This document shows, piece by piece, positions 11,138 to 23,412 of a DNA stretch of 64,000 bases (position 1 is the stretch's first letter; each line of letters starts with the position of its first letter). The translations under genes were made by a program, and so were the position numbers. Source of the stretch: Cladorrhinum sp. PSN259 (taxonomy: Eukaryota; Ascomycota; Sordariomycetes; Sordariales; Podosporaceae); the NCBI GenBank assembly GCA_033725935.1, contig MU867100.1:124001-188000 (forward strand), in the 5' to 3' direction. Below the pieces are notes generated by a model, which did no database searches, had not been told where the DNA came from, and worked only from the letters and a program-made list of their open reading frames with translations.

Positions 11138-12010
11138 TCCTTCGCCTACCTACATACCTACTTTAAGCATTCCCAGCAGCCCCAGCCTTTCCCGTCACAC
11201 ACTTTCTTGCCCAGCCGGCCTGCATTCTCATGCGACATGGCTGCGCACATTATCTGAGGCAGGCAATATTTTCCCAAGAATGCAACATTTGATTATGTGT
11301 TTGAGGCTCTGCTATGTCCAGCTCTAATGAGGGCCAACACGCCGACTTCCCATTTCCTATTTCTCTCATATACCTACGCACACACACACACACACCAAGA
11401 CTGCCGAATACCCGCGTCAAAAGAAACGCCCGACATCGATCGTCGGCACACCTAGCCCTCCCTGTTCACCGGTTCTCGAATGGTTTGCCAATGAGAAAAT
11501 CATGACACCATTAAGATGACCAACCGATTCTCGTCTCGATGGCTCACCCCACGCGCCATCCTGTGACTTTGTCAAATCAATAACTCCGGCAAATAACGCC
11601 CGTCGCCACGGCAAGTTTCTGATCCATGGCCGGGGCGGCACCCCGACGGCTGCCCAAGAGCTGAATGCACCTTTCCAACCACAAGAGACTGCTCATTGGT
11701 AGTGTGTGCATCCATGGCTTTCTTTTGGAGAGATAGGTAATCATCGGTTCAATGCAAATGCGGAATGCAGTGGATGCAGAGTAGTAGCCACCATCGGCAC
11801 ATCCTGGCAGCCATTTTCTACTACGTGCCGTCACCATCAGGCTTTAGCTTCATTTTCCCACCAAGAAGAGGTTAGGTAAAAACCGGAGAAGCGAGTGAGC
11901 TTGTACTAAAATGACCATTGCAGGCGTCGGGGCGGGGTTCCATCTTCCCCGTCCTCTGGGGAAAAGAGAGTGAAAAAGAAAGAACCCCGCAGCCGGTCTG
12001 AGAAGGAGGG

Positions 12011-12062
12011 GGATAAAAGGATGAAAGGATGGGAGGGATGGGATGGGATGGATGGGTATGGG
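12011..12062. repeat. GGATG-type purine-rich direct repeats
   Basis: Degenerate head-to-tail copies of GGATG/GGGATG on the plus strand; almost entirely purine. Confidence 0.75.
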
Positions 12063-13276
12063 AACGGCACGAATGTGTCGTGTCGAGTCTTTCGGGATCC
12101 CTCAGCCTTGTAATGGAAAATAGGTCAAGTTCGATTTCCCGATATAGACAAGCACGTGGTCGAAGCAGCCGTCCTCTGATGTGTTTGACCGTCTGACGAG
12201 GTCTCGCTGTCTTTGCCTAAGGATCAAACATGATCTATCATCTTATCAACGTGGACTGCTCTTGAACAATGAGATGCTGGGTCCGTTCGGCAGATGACTC
12301 CCAACCAGGGGTTTCGAGTTGCTCTACGGCCCGGCTTAGTATTTCTTGCTTTCCAGGTCCCCGATTACGTGTTTTGCATAGCCTGTCACGGACGGTTCCA
12401 CGACCTTTCCGACTTGAATCGTGATGCAGAGCTCCGAGGAGGATGGTGGTTCTTGGGAGTCTTGTGTGGTTTTGTTTCTGAAGGGGTCTGCAGTTTTATC
12501 TGATACCTGTGGTGTAAGTCACATATCTCATGAACTATCAATCCAGTAGCTTTACGGCTACGGATCCCTCTTTCTGATACGAAGCAAGCCAGTAGATTTT
12601 CATTGACTGGATGATGCCCGATGAGAGCAAGACCTGGTTTAGCGAGAAGGCGGGGTCCAAGTAAGACACCTTACCCAGCACTAGAATGCTATCGTTATCG
12701 CTCCGTCTCCAAGCACGGATATCCCTGCCAATCAGCATGCCTTCCCCGGGAACATCGCGTCATTGGGCAGCAGCGTGCCATGTTCAGCAGACGGGACGCA
12801 GCGAATGGGAATGTGCGACGCGACGAACTGACTTGCTCCCCCACCACCCTCAATAGGGCTAGCTCGGGTCACGCTCACCCCCAACCTTCACCTGTCTTGT
12901 GCTGCCTGCCACGTCTGCCAAGCCTGGCTGGGGGAAGCCAAGGAAGCCAACCAGGCGCATTCTCACCGGGGCTGGGACAAAGAACAGCCTACCGTAATCA
13001 ACAAAGCCTCAACGGCTGTCCCACCGACTTCATCTTGTCAATACTGAGAGAGTGTTGACATTGCGCGCCGTACCACAGTTCGACGAAAATCGTCTTATCC
13101 CCCGCATTCCGTCGTCCGTTTCCATCGAGCCACTGTTCCCGTCAACACTCCTGCCGCGACTCCACCTCCGGAGGCCGGGGCGTTCCCGAGAGCTCAACAA
13201 AACCCCCCCAAAGAGACGGGCCCCCTTACGACGCTACCATTAGCGATCGGAACATCCAACCTTCACAGCCTTTTCG

Positions 13277-14622
13277 ATGGGGCCTTCGGATTTCCGACGA
13301 CAGCGGCCCGAAGGCCATCGCGGTGATGCTCTGGAGACATCGCCGCAACACCGGAATGATGGTCAGTCAATTTCTTCTTCAATATCGACGTGGAACTGAC
13401 ACTGACAGCAAATGTAGAATCATGGGTTGAAGTAGCATCGCAGCCATCGTCGTCGTCACTGTCTTCGATCGGAGACGATATTGTCACAACAGGACTCAGG
13501 GTCGGCAACGGTCCCTATGCGGCGAGGAGAAGGCGACCGCAGCAACACCGCCCGATGCCGGCTTCATTTATTGTTGGCCATACCGCCGGGAATGGCGGCG
13601 CAACTAGCAGCCAGGAAGAATACGATGAAACAGAAAGTGAAGAGGATATGGTCATGACGAGCTCCACCGAGGCCGCTCATCCCTCTATGAACTTTCTCCG
13701 CCAGCAGACTGCTGTTCGAGCGGGTTTAGATAATGACACCGACAGCGATGACGACGAGAATGCAACGGCTCTCGGTCGCCCTACCAATAGTACGGGCTTT
13801 AGGCCGCAGCCAAACGCATTCTCCCATCCTCCGTCACATCTCACCCACCGTCACTCGACCACCTCTGCACATCAGTACCATCCATCTCAATCTCGGCCTT
13901 CTATGTCGCGTGCCCATACCCGCCCCAGCCGTGGCGGCCCCCACAATATTCTGTCACCTTCGTATCAAGCCGATAACGATGCTGCCCTGCGGGCTTCCCT
14001 TACGACCCTTCTTTCCTGCGCTGCTGCCGCTCGTGGTCTTTCCAAGGGAGACGAGATGCCCCGGACTGGAGCTTCGGGTCCCGGCGTTCTGCCAAGCTCG
14101 CAGCCGATGGAGCTCCGACTAGTTCCCGAGTCAGAACTGATGTCGGAGAATCCACCCCCGCCTTCCGCAGGGGCCACGGGTCTGCCAAAAGCCCCACTCC
14201 GGACTGCATCTAACTCCAGTGCCCCCAGCGCTCCATCTTCCACGTCAAGCAGAGAGAGGGAGCAGCGCGATGCGAACGAAAAGAACAAGCGAGCTGCAAG
14301 TGGGCAAACGAAGCCCGGGAGGGCTACCAAGAAGAAGCGGACCGGCTTGGTGGATGGCGATGTCACCACTTTTATCAGCCCCACACTCATTCCGTGGGTG
14401 GTTGGTGCCGGTGTAGTTGTGCTCATCTCCGTCGTTGGTTTTGGAGCTGGCTATGTCATTGGTCGCGAGGTAGGCCGGCAAGAAAACTCTATAAGTCTTG
14501 GTTCGGCGGGGCTGGTGTCAAACTCGACGGGAAGTTGCGGAAGTGACCTGGTCAGGTCGACATCCGGAGGGACACTCAGAAGGTTCCGCTGGGGCGCCAT
14601 GGGGAAGAGCGTGGCTGCTTGA
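13277..14622 (+). CDS. SWVEV-motif protein with C-terminal membrane anchor (BNIP3/NIX-like layout)
   Basis: Two exons, 13277-13361 and 13409-14622, give 432 residues. The 47-nt intron has a GTCAGT donor, an ACTGAC branch site and a GACAG acceptor. Right after the junction lies E-S-W-V-E-V (W34 to V37), followed by a Ser run and D-D. This fits an Atg8-interacting motif (W-x-x-V) with nearby phosphorylatable serines and acidic residues. The middle is disordered: acidic D/E/S patches, His/Ser-rich stretches and Pro. One helical stretch, L-R-A-S-L-T-T-L-L-S-C-A-A-A-A-R-G-L, looks conserved-type. A basic K-K-K-R segment precedes a single membrane helix near 357-380 with G-A-G and G-F-G-A-G steps. 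A 52-residue tail follows. The order resembles metazoan mitophagy receptors BNIP3/NIX, but this is a motif-level similarity and function is inferred. No signal peptide. Confidence 0.85.
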
Positions 14623-16296
14623 GGGTGAAACGGGCTAACATCGACGGGTTCTTTGAGGGATCATGATACCAATACTGCCGTCGAGCTGCGCGGTTTCCTT
14701 CGGGCGACCCTATTACGATAAGACGATATTACGCTTTTAGGTGGCACAACGGTACACTTCATTTATTTCATTTTTGGGTTTATTGGTTTGCAATCACATC
14801 TATTTAATTGCTGGCGGTAAATTTTTTGGAGCCAATCCTGATTTTTTTGATTTTTTTTTTCCTGGAGTCTTTTTCTACGATTACGATACCTTGGGATGAA
14901 TTGGATACACATCCGACGGCAATCTCGTTATGGTAGGGATGCACTTGGACTCAAAGACTACACATGTGGCGTTCTTCTGGAAGAGGTAGTAAGATAGGTT
15001 ATTTTCAAATATATTTTATACACTGCAGCTTAGAGTTTGTATTTTCTCCATTGGGTGACCTGCGTCTTTGTGACTTGGGTTTGTAAATGAACTGCTCATT
15101 TCATGTCGTATGCCTTGTCTCAAAGCAAGTGCTTGATTCAGTCTTGGTTGGATTCTGATGTTCTTGCATGGGCAGCTGATCGTGGTCTTAACAGACGTAC
15201 TAGAGTCTTGCTTTAATGGGTGGGTATATATACACATGATCGAGTCAGTATTTCAAAGGATGCATGGGGGGGTTCTGTACAAGCTTCTATGGGTTTAAAG
15301 TAATCAGTTGGATATTATTTAAATATTAAAGCATCCACTCTTTTTTCACTGCAATTTGATCTTTATAACAGTTATGGAATCAGGTAATCAGTTATATCGT
15401 TGATTTTATATATATATATAAAACAAGGTCTTTGTGATGTGGCCTATAATTGCTTCAGATCTAACCTGCCACCAGACACAGAATTTGACTGCTATTATCG
15501 TACAGCTGACTGGTGGGTGGTATGCGAGACCTGGAATCTGTTGGATAGGTATCAATCGTGTCGATTTACCTGAGTGACATGCCCGTATTTTTTCTTTTGT
15601 TCAGAGTTGTAACAGTCTGGCAAAGAGAAGTTGCAATGTCAGATTGGTAAATTAAGCGGGACTCAATAATACTCTGAGAAAAAGACTTTCTTCTAACAAT
15701 GAGTGGGCTCGGCAATAAAGAGGATAGTTTCCCTGTATGGTGATATTTTCGGGGGCTCATTTTCTCTGTCAACAGAGATGTAACAAAGCGTTGACATACT
15801 GGCCTAGAGGTAAGGATACTAGTACGAGCAGAGGAGTAAGAATTAACCCGGCCTCCTCAAGGCTGCGTCCGCCCAGTCTCAGTCTTAGTCTTAGCAATGA
15901 CACCAGGTAAATTACTACTATGACTAGATCTTACCAGGGAGTTTTAAGAGCATCCATTTGACTTTACAAACAAATTCCATATCCCTCCGCTGAATATTTC
16001 GGGTAGAATTGGATAAGCTCGTGGCTGGGACTGGAGCTGAGAGGTTTTCATTGGATCTGGAGTGTGAAGATTATTGAGTTGATGAGTTGTGATACCGAAG
16101 GAGATGATTTATGTGAGGGTTCACTTTGGTTGATGGTAGTCTGTTTGTAAAAATGATTGTGATAAGTACCTCGAGTCGGCGAGTCTGAGATCTTTGGGGC
16201 GTCTTTGGGGAGTCTTCGACTTGTTTGCTACTTTCTTTCATGGTGGTGTTGTTGTTGAAACTGGTATGGCTGAGGCTGAAGTCGAGGTTCAACCGA

Positions 16297-16340
16297 GAGA
16301 ATGGAAGGGAAAGGGAAGGGAAAAGGAGGGAAAGGGAAAT
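16297..16340. repeat. polypurine GGGAAA-type tract
   Basis: Nearly pure purine on the plus strand, built of GGGAAA and GGAAGGG units; a candidate for unusual DNA structure. Confidence 0.7.
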
Positions 16341-18370
16341 TGACGTGAGGCGTTTGATGGAAACTAAATACAAAATACGCTAAAGACATGCCGTCGGTTT
16401 TGAAGTTGGGCTTTGAGATTTAGTTTTCTAGATACACAAGAACAAGTGGCTCTAGAAGCATGTTCAAGTCTTCAGGGGAACTGTATACATAGCAAGTGAG
16501 CTTGAAAAGGCTCAAGAAAGGGAAGCTTCTTTTGAATACAAGTTGCTATTGCATCATTCGTGAGTCAAATGTCATATCGAGTGTCGTGGATACGCTACAT
16601 GACAGGGTAGTTTGGAAACCAAACTGGAGGTGGCGCCATCTTCGACAGATATGCAGAGTCTCTGGGAGATATCTAGAGGCTTTGAGAGCGAACAAATATC
16701 AAATAGGGAGGCCATACCCTAATAACACATACCCCACGAGTGGGTGGCTTGGTTTTCGTGTTGTAACCTTACTATTCGGATTGCCAGACCAGGTAGGGCG
16801 GTTGGGTAAGTAGCATACCCCTTTCACGATGATAAATATACCTTCTGAAAAGAAGCAAGTCTTTCCGCATATCTGAGGCTTCCCACCAGCAAAAGTTCAG
16901 TGGGTAATATTACATTTGGTAAGGCGTAGCCCAGAAGATTATTCACGAAGAAGCAATAACGAATCCGAGTCTTCTCGGAACCTTATTATTGCCTGCCAAC
17001 AGTGACCGTAAAAGCCAGAGCTTCACTCAACCGGACCAGGAAAGTTAGAACCTCCAGAAAATTCAGAATGCTGCAATGTAACTCGTAAATCTAGAAGCGA
17101 TATTACTTATCTGACAAACTACTTCTCGTCTAGCAGAAACTCCGGCACAGAAGTCCAACAGCATACGAACCGAAGGCAACAATTACCGACAGCTCTACCA
17201 GGCTTGTAACCAAGCCCGACTAAGAACCCGAAATATTTACCCGACTTTGCAGGCCGACTGAAGTTGCTTTTGAGAAGAAGAAAAAGGTCGGGTATCCAGG
17301 AAAGCCTCAAACTTACACGCCGCCAACACACATCAGCCTCAGAATCGATCTCCCTACATACTTACCCAGCACGTCCAAAACGAATCGGCTTTCCTCAACT
17401 GGCGCCGCCTGGGCCTTGACTCTGCATACATTCCGCATTCCTCAACTGCAACGTACAAAGCCCAACTTTTTGACCGGCCCTAGTAGAAAGCTGCAGGATG
17501 ACCTATGGATGGCAAGACGAAAAAATAAGCAAGCCGCCACGCGCTGTGCTGAGCTCAACCTACATGCACAACAGCCCGTCCCTGAGCACAAACTGTATCA
17601 CTAGGGCGCAGCCTCATGACTTTGTTCGGCCGATTCAGTTTGCACCATCACCGCACGGAAAACCGAGCCTTCGGGCGAAATTGAAGCAACAATGTGCCGA
17701 TACGCAAGGGAAAGGAAGAGTTCATGTTTACCTTGCCAATTCAATCCTACCTTACTTGCCCTTGCTTACTGTTGGTTGACACGCCCCCTATTGTCTTTCT
17801 TGGGTATTAAAACAACAAATTCGGAGATATTGTTCAAGTTCTTGGCCCTGCAGCCCCTTTAAAACAAAATACTGACAGTATCGATCACTGTGTCCATACT
17901 GACCACCATGCCCGACAGACCCGCCTCACCTCCGCTCCCGTACCTTACCTTAGCGCTGCCATATCCCATCATACGATTCAAGTTCACGATCCGTCTTCAG
18001 TCAGTAAGTAGTCTATCCTTCCAATATCACCCACTGCATTACCCACATACTCCCTCGAGAGTGAGAAGAAGTGGCTTGCATAACCACCTCCTCACATACG
18101 CAACCCTCAAGAGAAAGTTCCTACACTACCTGCCTCATAACTCCCTTACCTTTGCTTTTATTGAACTGAGCTATCACTTATCAATCATCGCTCACTCTTA
18201 CACATACGGCCGCCGTACTTTGTAAGCAAACATTTCTTCCGTTAGCTCTTACCTTACCCTCTTTTTTTTCTTTTTCTCTTGCCGCGGCTCCTCCTGAAAC
18301 AAACTTCATCGGAAATTATTCTCAAGAGTTGAACGCCCCTCCAAACTCATTCCCCCGGAAATACGGGAAG

Positions 18371-18399
18371 GATGAGGATGAGGATGAGGATGATGATGA
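18371..18399. repeat. GATGAG/GAT repeat
   Basis: Several tandem GATGAG units running into GAT units in non-coding DNA. Confidence 0.8.
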
Positions 18400-21300
18400 T
18401 GGGGGAACTTTCCCCCTTCCCTTGCCCATGTTATCTCTTCTTTTAAAACCGACTCCCCTAATTTCCGTGCCTCATGTTTGCCCATGCTTATTGAACCCAC
18501 CCCACATACATGTGTAATTGTACAATGTGAGAAAAACTTGGCTGCCACCTCGAAAAAGACAGCACCGCCACCGTACAACATGAGTGAAATGGTGATTTTG
18601 TGTGTGTGGGGATAGAGTAGGTCTGATGGAGGTGGTCTCGAAACGATGATGGGCCCGCTGCTGGCCTCGTCGCACAAACACAACCCCCCCGAACCCACCA
18701 CTACTACGACCACCACCGCCGCCACCACCACCACCACGTACACACCATCTTTCATCATCAGTGAGCGCCGCAGTATAGTTTCAACCTTTGGCATCCATCA
18801 CAAAGCCGAGAAAGCCGACACCGACCGGTCGCCCGAAGATGTCCGACAGGATCTCGATGCAGTTGGTATCACATAATAAGATGTCACGCAGGGAGGGACG
18901 AAGGAAGGAGGAATGCAGAAGAGAGTGACACTGAGGCAATGAAACAGATGAAGTTGGTCATGTGATGTTCCAAAGGAGCCTCTCTCACGTTAACTAAACT
19001 TTGCTTCCGCTTCGACGGCCCGGGTTTGTCTTGTGTGCTACCAACAGTCCAGGTCGGGAATGCAGGCTCTACCAGTGTCAATGAGAACGGGAGAAGAAAG
19101 AAAAAAAAATGATAGCTCACAGACATTCATGACAATTACCCGTTGGTTTCAAGTGGTAAAACTCCAAGGCCGCATCATCTGTAGTTGATGGGTTCCAAAA
19201 TCCCATCGGCTCCGAACGCTGACCTTGACTGCCGAGAGGAAGCAGAAGGCTTTACCTTTTGGGTCGGTAATGTGAAGCAAGCAAACAAACGAGACGTTAA
19301 TCGTTTACGAAAATACTTGGAGCTGTATCATCCGGACGGTTGGAAAACTTGGGTAGCCTAAAACAAGGCTTTGTCCAAAAGAAACCTCCCCAAAAAAAAA
19401 CAACTGCCGTGAGGCTCAGCGTTATACAACGAGGCCCGGGACGAAAGCATGAATCTGGTACTTTTTCCTTGAAAGTGTGTGTGGTAGGGCTTCTTCATGA
19501 TGGTTGGGTCTTCTCAGTGAGGCGGTCTCGGATATATGAAGAAGCCCAATCATGAGTGGTCGTCCCAAAGTCTGGGACTTACGCCCGAGCGGGAAAACAA
19601 GGACCTAGGACTACTTCACACCCAAAACTAGATTTACTGATTAGAGTGAGTGACAGCGAGAGAGTCTCATCAAAAGTTCAGCTTCCAAGCTTTTTTTTGG
19701 TGGTGATGATCTCAATGCCAAAACTGGCAAATGGGATGAGATAGCCTTCGGATAGCACACCCACACTTCCATGCCATGCCTTGCATGATACATATAACCC
19801 CGCCTGGTGAACCAGTCATGGAACAAAAGTGTTGATGATGCGATCTGATTGGTGTGGGGGCCCAAACTTTTGAGCCTCCCACTCGTGGCCACGTCGCTGA
19901 GGAGGAGACCAGCCCCCTCCAGATCGGGGATTTTGGATATGCCGACCTGGGGGTGCCCCATGCTCATTGTTGCTTTCTTAGTGAGGCATAATCTTTCGAT
20001 CGGAGAGAGATGCCGACACTTTTTTTTTTGTGGTTCTCGGCATCGGGTTTCAGCCTCGAGACCGTTGTTTCTGGGAGACTTTCAGGTAGTCCAAGATCCA
20101 TGCCCCGGATTTTCTCGACTCTTGTGAGTGAGCCTCACTTGCCATTTCTCGGTTGTGTAGTTTCATGATCCGCATTAGGTAACTCATGCGCCTTCTATGC
20201 ACTGGGCCGTCTCGTCTGTTATGCTGCGTCCATCATTTTTCTGACAGATTGGATTGCTCGTGCGGGGTGCTCCGCCCGCAGATGCAACACGATCCTGCGT
20301 TGGCGTTACAGGGCGGGGAGACCATCATGTTAGGGCAAATCAGTATGGAAGGCGACTTGTCTAACAGATAAGAGTCAACACGTGGTAGTAGACTGCCTAC
20401 CGATGACCACCCCCGTGAATTAATGATTTTCGGGCTCCTGCCAAAAACCGGAAGAGGCGGTCAAGGACAGGACACTCGGACACGGACACAGATACCAAAC
20501 AGGGGAGAGATCGAAGCTTGATTTTCTTCGATCCTCTTTTAGTGAGCGGGAGATGGCGCAATTGCGCAGCGCTTGAAGAGGAGGCTTGAGAAGGAGGCTT
20601 GGGGAGAGCGAACAGACATTCCCATTCCCGTCTGGCGTCTGCAGTATAAAGTGTGCCGTGATAGGGGCGGCGCTTCGGTTGTGCACAGATGATTTTGCCT
20701 CTAAATAGCGGCTATTCAGAGCTGCTTGTAGGCTTCTCGCGCGTGTGATGGTTGCATTTGCATGCTGTTAAGCGCAGGACGCCCGTCCTGGAAGAATTCG
20801 AACATCCTTGCTGCTGTTGTAATCAATCTGTGATCAGAAAGCGGACTGCATCGGAGTCGAGAGTCTCCGGGCTAAGAATACAGGAGAGGGATTCTGGCCG
20901 TTGCAATTCCGGGACAACAGCCCTCCATTGACACCTCGAAGCGGGAGGTGCTCTGTTTCTGCCCTGTCGAACCCGAAGCCATCTGGTTGGTCACCGTTCC
21001 TGGTCTCATGCAGGAACCCATCGAAAAAGAGGGATGGTGTGAGGTTCCATCAGGGTTTCTTGCGCATTCCCGACCCTCTCATTGCATTCCAGTCAGTCAG
21101 ACTAATTTGTCTAAAGAGTTTTTGAAAAACAAAACACCCGCTGCAGCCGGCAAGAAACCGCCACAACATTCCTGCTGATGCCTTACCTGAGATCGAGTGG
21201 AAATGTGTTTGTGACGTTTAGATGTAGAACAACGGGTCCGGAGCGAATCAATGCACGCAGTGGTACCAAGACGGGACGCAACAACCACGACCCAGGGGGG

Positions 21301-23358
21301 CAGGGATTCTAATTGAAGGTGGAGGTGGCTCGTGCTTCGGCCCCCACTTGTTTCTAGATCTTCCAAGTCCCAACTTTTCAATTGGGGCTTCGTATCTTTA
21401 AGGTTATCACAATTCAGGCACACAGTTTCTTTTTCACTCTTATCCCTGGCTTCAAACACACCCAAGCGATCAGGCGGTCTTGGGCATTTGTCATGGTCGT
21501 TTCTGTCCGCCATTGTCGACACACACAATTTCCCGAGTCCGCCCGAACCAAAGATGCTAAGTTGGGCGCGTCCTGCCGTGGCTTTCGAAATGTGGTGGGG
21601 GTTACAATGAGGAAGCAGGTGATGGCATATGGAGAGATTGCCTTCACACCTCTTCTTTGAGAGAATGCTGTTTCCAACTTGGAAGAATTTCAATATTGTC
21701 TCCGGTTCGCCAACCATTTCGGGAAAAAGGATCTTATCCCCCGCCCACGACTGTGAGTGAGGAGCCAATAATGACGCGCAGCTGGGCCAGGCACGGCGCT
21801 CGGCTCCCTAATAAGTTTCAGGAACACTTGGGGTCATGGACTGGCTCAGGATGTCAATGGCCCGTGTTAGAAACCTTGCAACCACGTCACCGTCAGCCGC
21901 AACACCCTTCGCTGGAAAATGCTGCTAGTCACTCTCACCGCTTCCCTAGATGGTGGGATGCTTGTTTATTTCTGAGGGGGAACAATCCGGGGATCCTGCG
22001 ACGCACAACGCGGTACACGAGACACAAAATGACGGGTAGCGCAAAAACGCTCAAAACAATAAACAATTACTCTTTTGATCGACCCTGCGTGTCGTGTCAT
22101 TGGGTTGGACAAATCTGACATCTGCATGTGCTGCTGTGCGCAATGTACACAGAATCTTCGGATGGTGGCTGCAGGGTAGCTTTCTGGCAGACCAGCTTGA
22201 ACAACACGAGTTCTTCTTTTTCTGCAACCACTTTAAGTTTGCAGCGACGCCATGCCTCGGACCTGACCTCTCAAAACTTGTTTACATCGTCTTGGAGACC
22301 ACTATCTATCAATGTTAAACTCAGGCCGTAGCTAAAATAAAAAAAAGGCCAATTTGACTCAACATTTATACCTATTTGGCCTTCCTTGAGACGTTGTTGA
22401 CTTGTTTTCTTTTTTCCCCTGCTGGGTATCCGTACCTCGACATGCATGAGCAGAATGGTCGGCCGCGTGCGGTTCTTTCAGGTTGCCATGCTTCTGTGGT
22501 GGACGCTGCGGGGCGAAGATCCCCCTCTTTCCACTTTCTCCACCGCTGCTAGCCAGGGGCACAAGCCATCCATGGCTGTCATTCAAGGTACCAAAGTGTC
22601 ACCCCTGTCCATGCTCGTCGAGCTTTCAACTTCCCAGCCTGGTTCATCTTGAGGTCATTCTATTTCCTGCTCATGAACATCGCAACCTGGGAACATCTCG
22701 TTCCTCATCCGATTGCTCCGAGTCAATTCGAGGTGGCAGACATGTAGATAGCAAAGTGGGATCAGGGGAGAAAAGAAAGTATGGTTGAACGGAAATTTCC
22801 ATCGCCGTTGCTCCAGTTGGCTCCAGCTCGGATGCAACACTGCAAACTGAGAGTGTGCTTTCTGCACGTCCATTTTAGAGACTAGTAACCATACTCCACA
22901 GGCCCGAATTCAGACCTGCTTCTTACCCCCGCACCAGCCAATGCTTGCTAGCGACGGGTGTGGTGTGGTTCACACACTTGCGCCTCGATTTCGTGCGTGG
23001 GCTCGAGCACCCGGCAATAATACAAATGCCGTCTCTTCCCAGCTTCTTTTTAGAAGTGCATGACTGGCTTTCGGCTGGCCACGCCTTACCTGACCTTGGT
23101 GACCCCCAACGCTGTGGTGTCCCATCATCCCGTCTCACATCCATTTCAAGGTTGTGAAGCTCGGATCTTGGACTTCTGCTTTTAGACACGGGACCGGTAC
23201 CTCCCCGTCTACCTACCACCTTCTTCCTGCCTTTCGCTCTCGATCTTGTAAAACCACCCTCTTCTCCGGGCCTCGTGCCGTCGAACTGATGCTCTCTCGG
23301 AACCTGGAGTCGTTGAGTCTCCAATGGTGTTAACGACCCTTCTTGTTGCGTCTTGAGT

Positions 23359-23412
23359 ATGCTCTCTTCTATCCAATATGACTTTGCCAGTGGAACCTCG
23401 ACCAGGCCATAA
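23359..23412 (+). promoter_or_regulatory. short upstream ORF overlapping the next start codon
   Basis: An ATG 19 nt before the main start opens a 17-codon frame that ends at TAA inside the main gene, in a different frame. If the transcript includes it, it could lower translation of the main protein or favour leaky scanning. Whether the leader contains it is inferred. Confidence 0.45.

Larger units (their letters stand above)
8818..13276. other. 4.5 kb intergenic region without a supported gene
   Basis: No convincing coding gene was found here. It holds several simple repeats: interrupted (CA)n at 8945-8981, a T run near 9530, (TTG)n at 9737-9774, a C run at 11121-11137, a short CA tract near 11382, and GGATG-like purine repeats at 12011-12062. 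A minus-strand stretch around 10025-9700 begins with ATG in fair context and contains an intron-like CCAACTAAC...CACAG, but yields only about 70 residues of low-complexity protein and is left out. The right end is the promoter and leader of the next gene. Confidence 0.55.
14623..23377. other. 8.7 kb gene-poor region
   Basis: The longest stretch without a supported gene. The part from about 14750 to 17000 looks AT-rich, with TA tracts (near 15408), and has few open frames. From 17300 to 23377 base composition is closer to the flanks. Short open frames occur on both strands (for example 21768-21097 minus) but none has a clear start, splice-linked partner or recognisable domain. A polypurine stretch lies at 16297-16340, a GATGAG/GAT repeat at 18371-18399, and an A run at 19391. 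I see no tRNA, transposon terminal repeats or transposase remains. It may hold non-coding transcripts or long regulatory DNA, which cannot be decided from sequence alone. Confidence 0.5.

Noticed and set aside
12121..12180. AGTTCGATTTCCC as a possible tRNA T-arm
   Set aside because: The flanking stem does not pair and no acceptor or anticodon arm can be built.
21097..21768. 223-codon open frame on the minus strand
   Set aside because: Mixed composition, no recognised motif, no splice partner and competing frames on the other strand.
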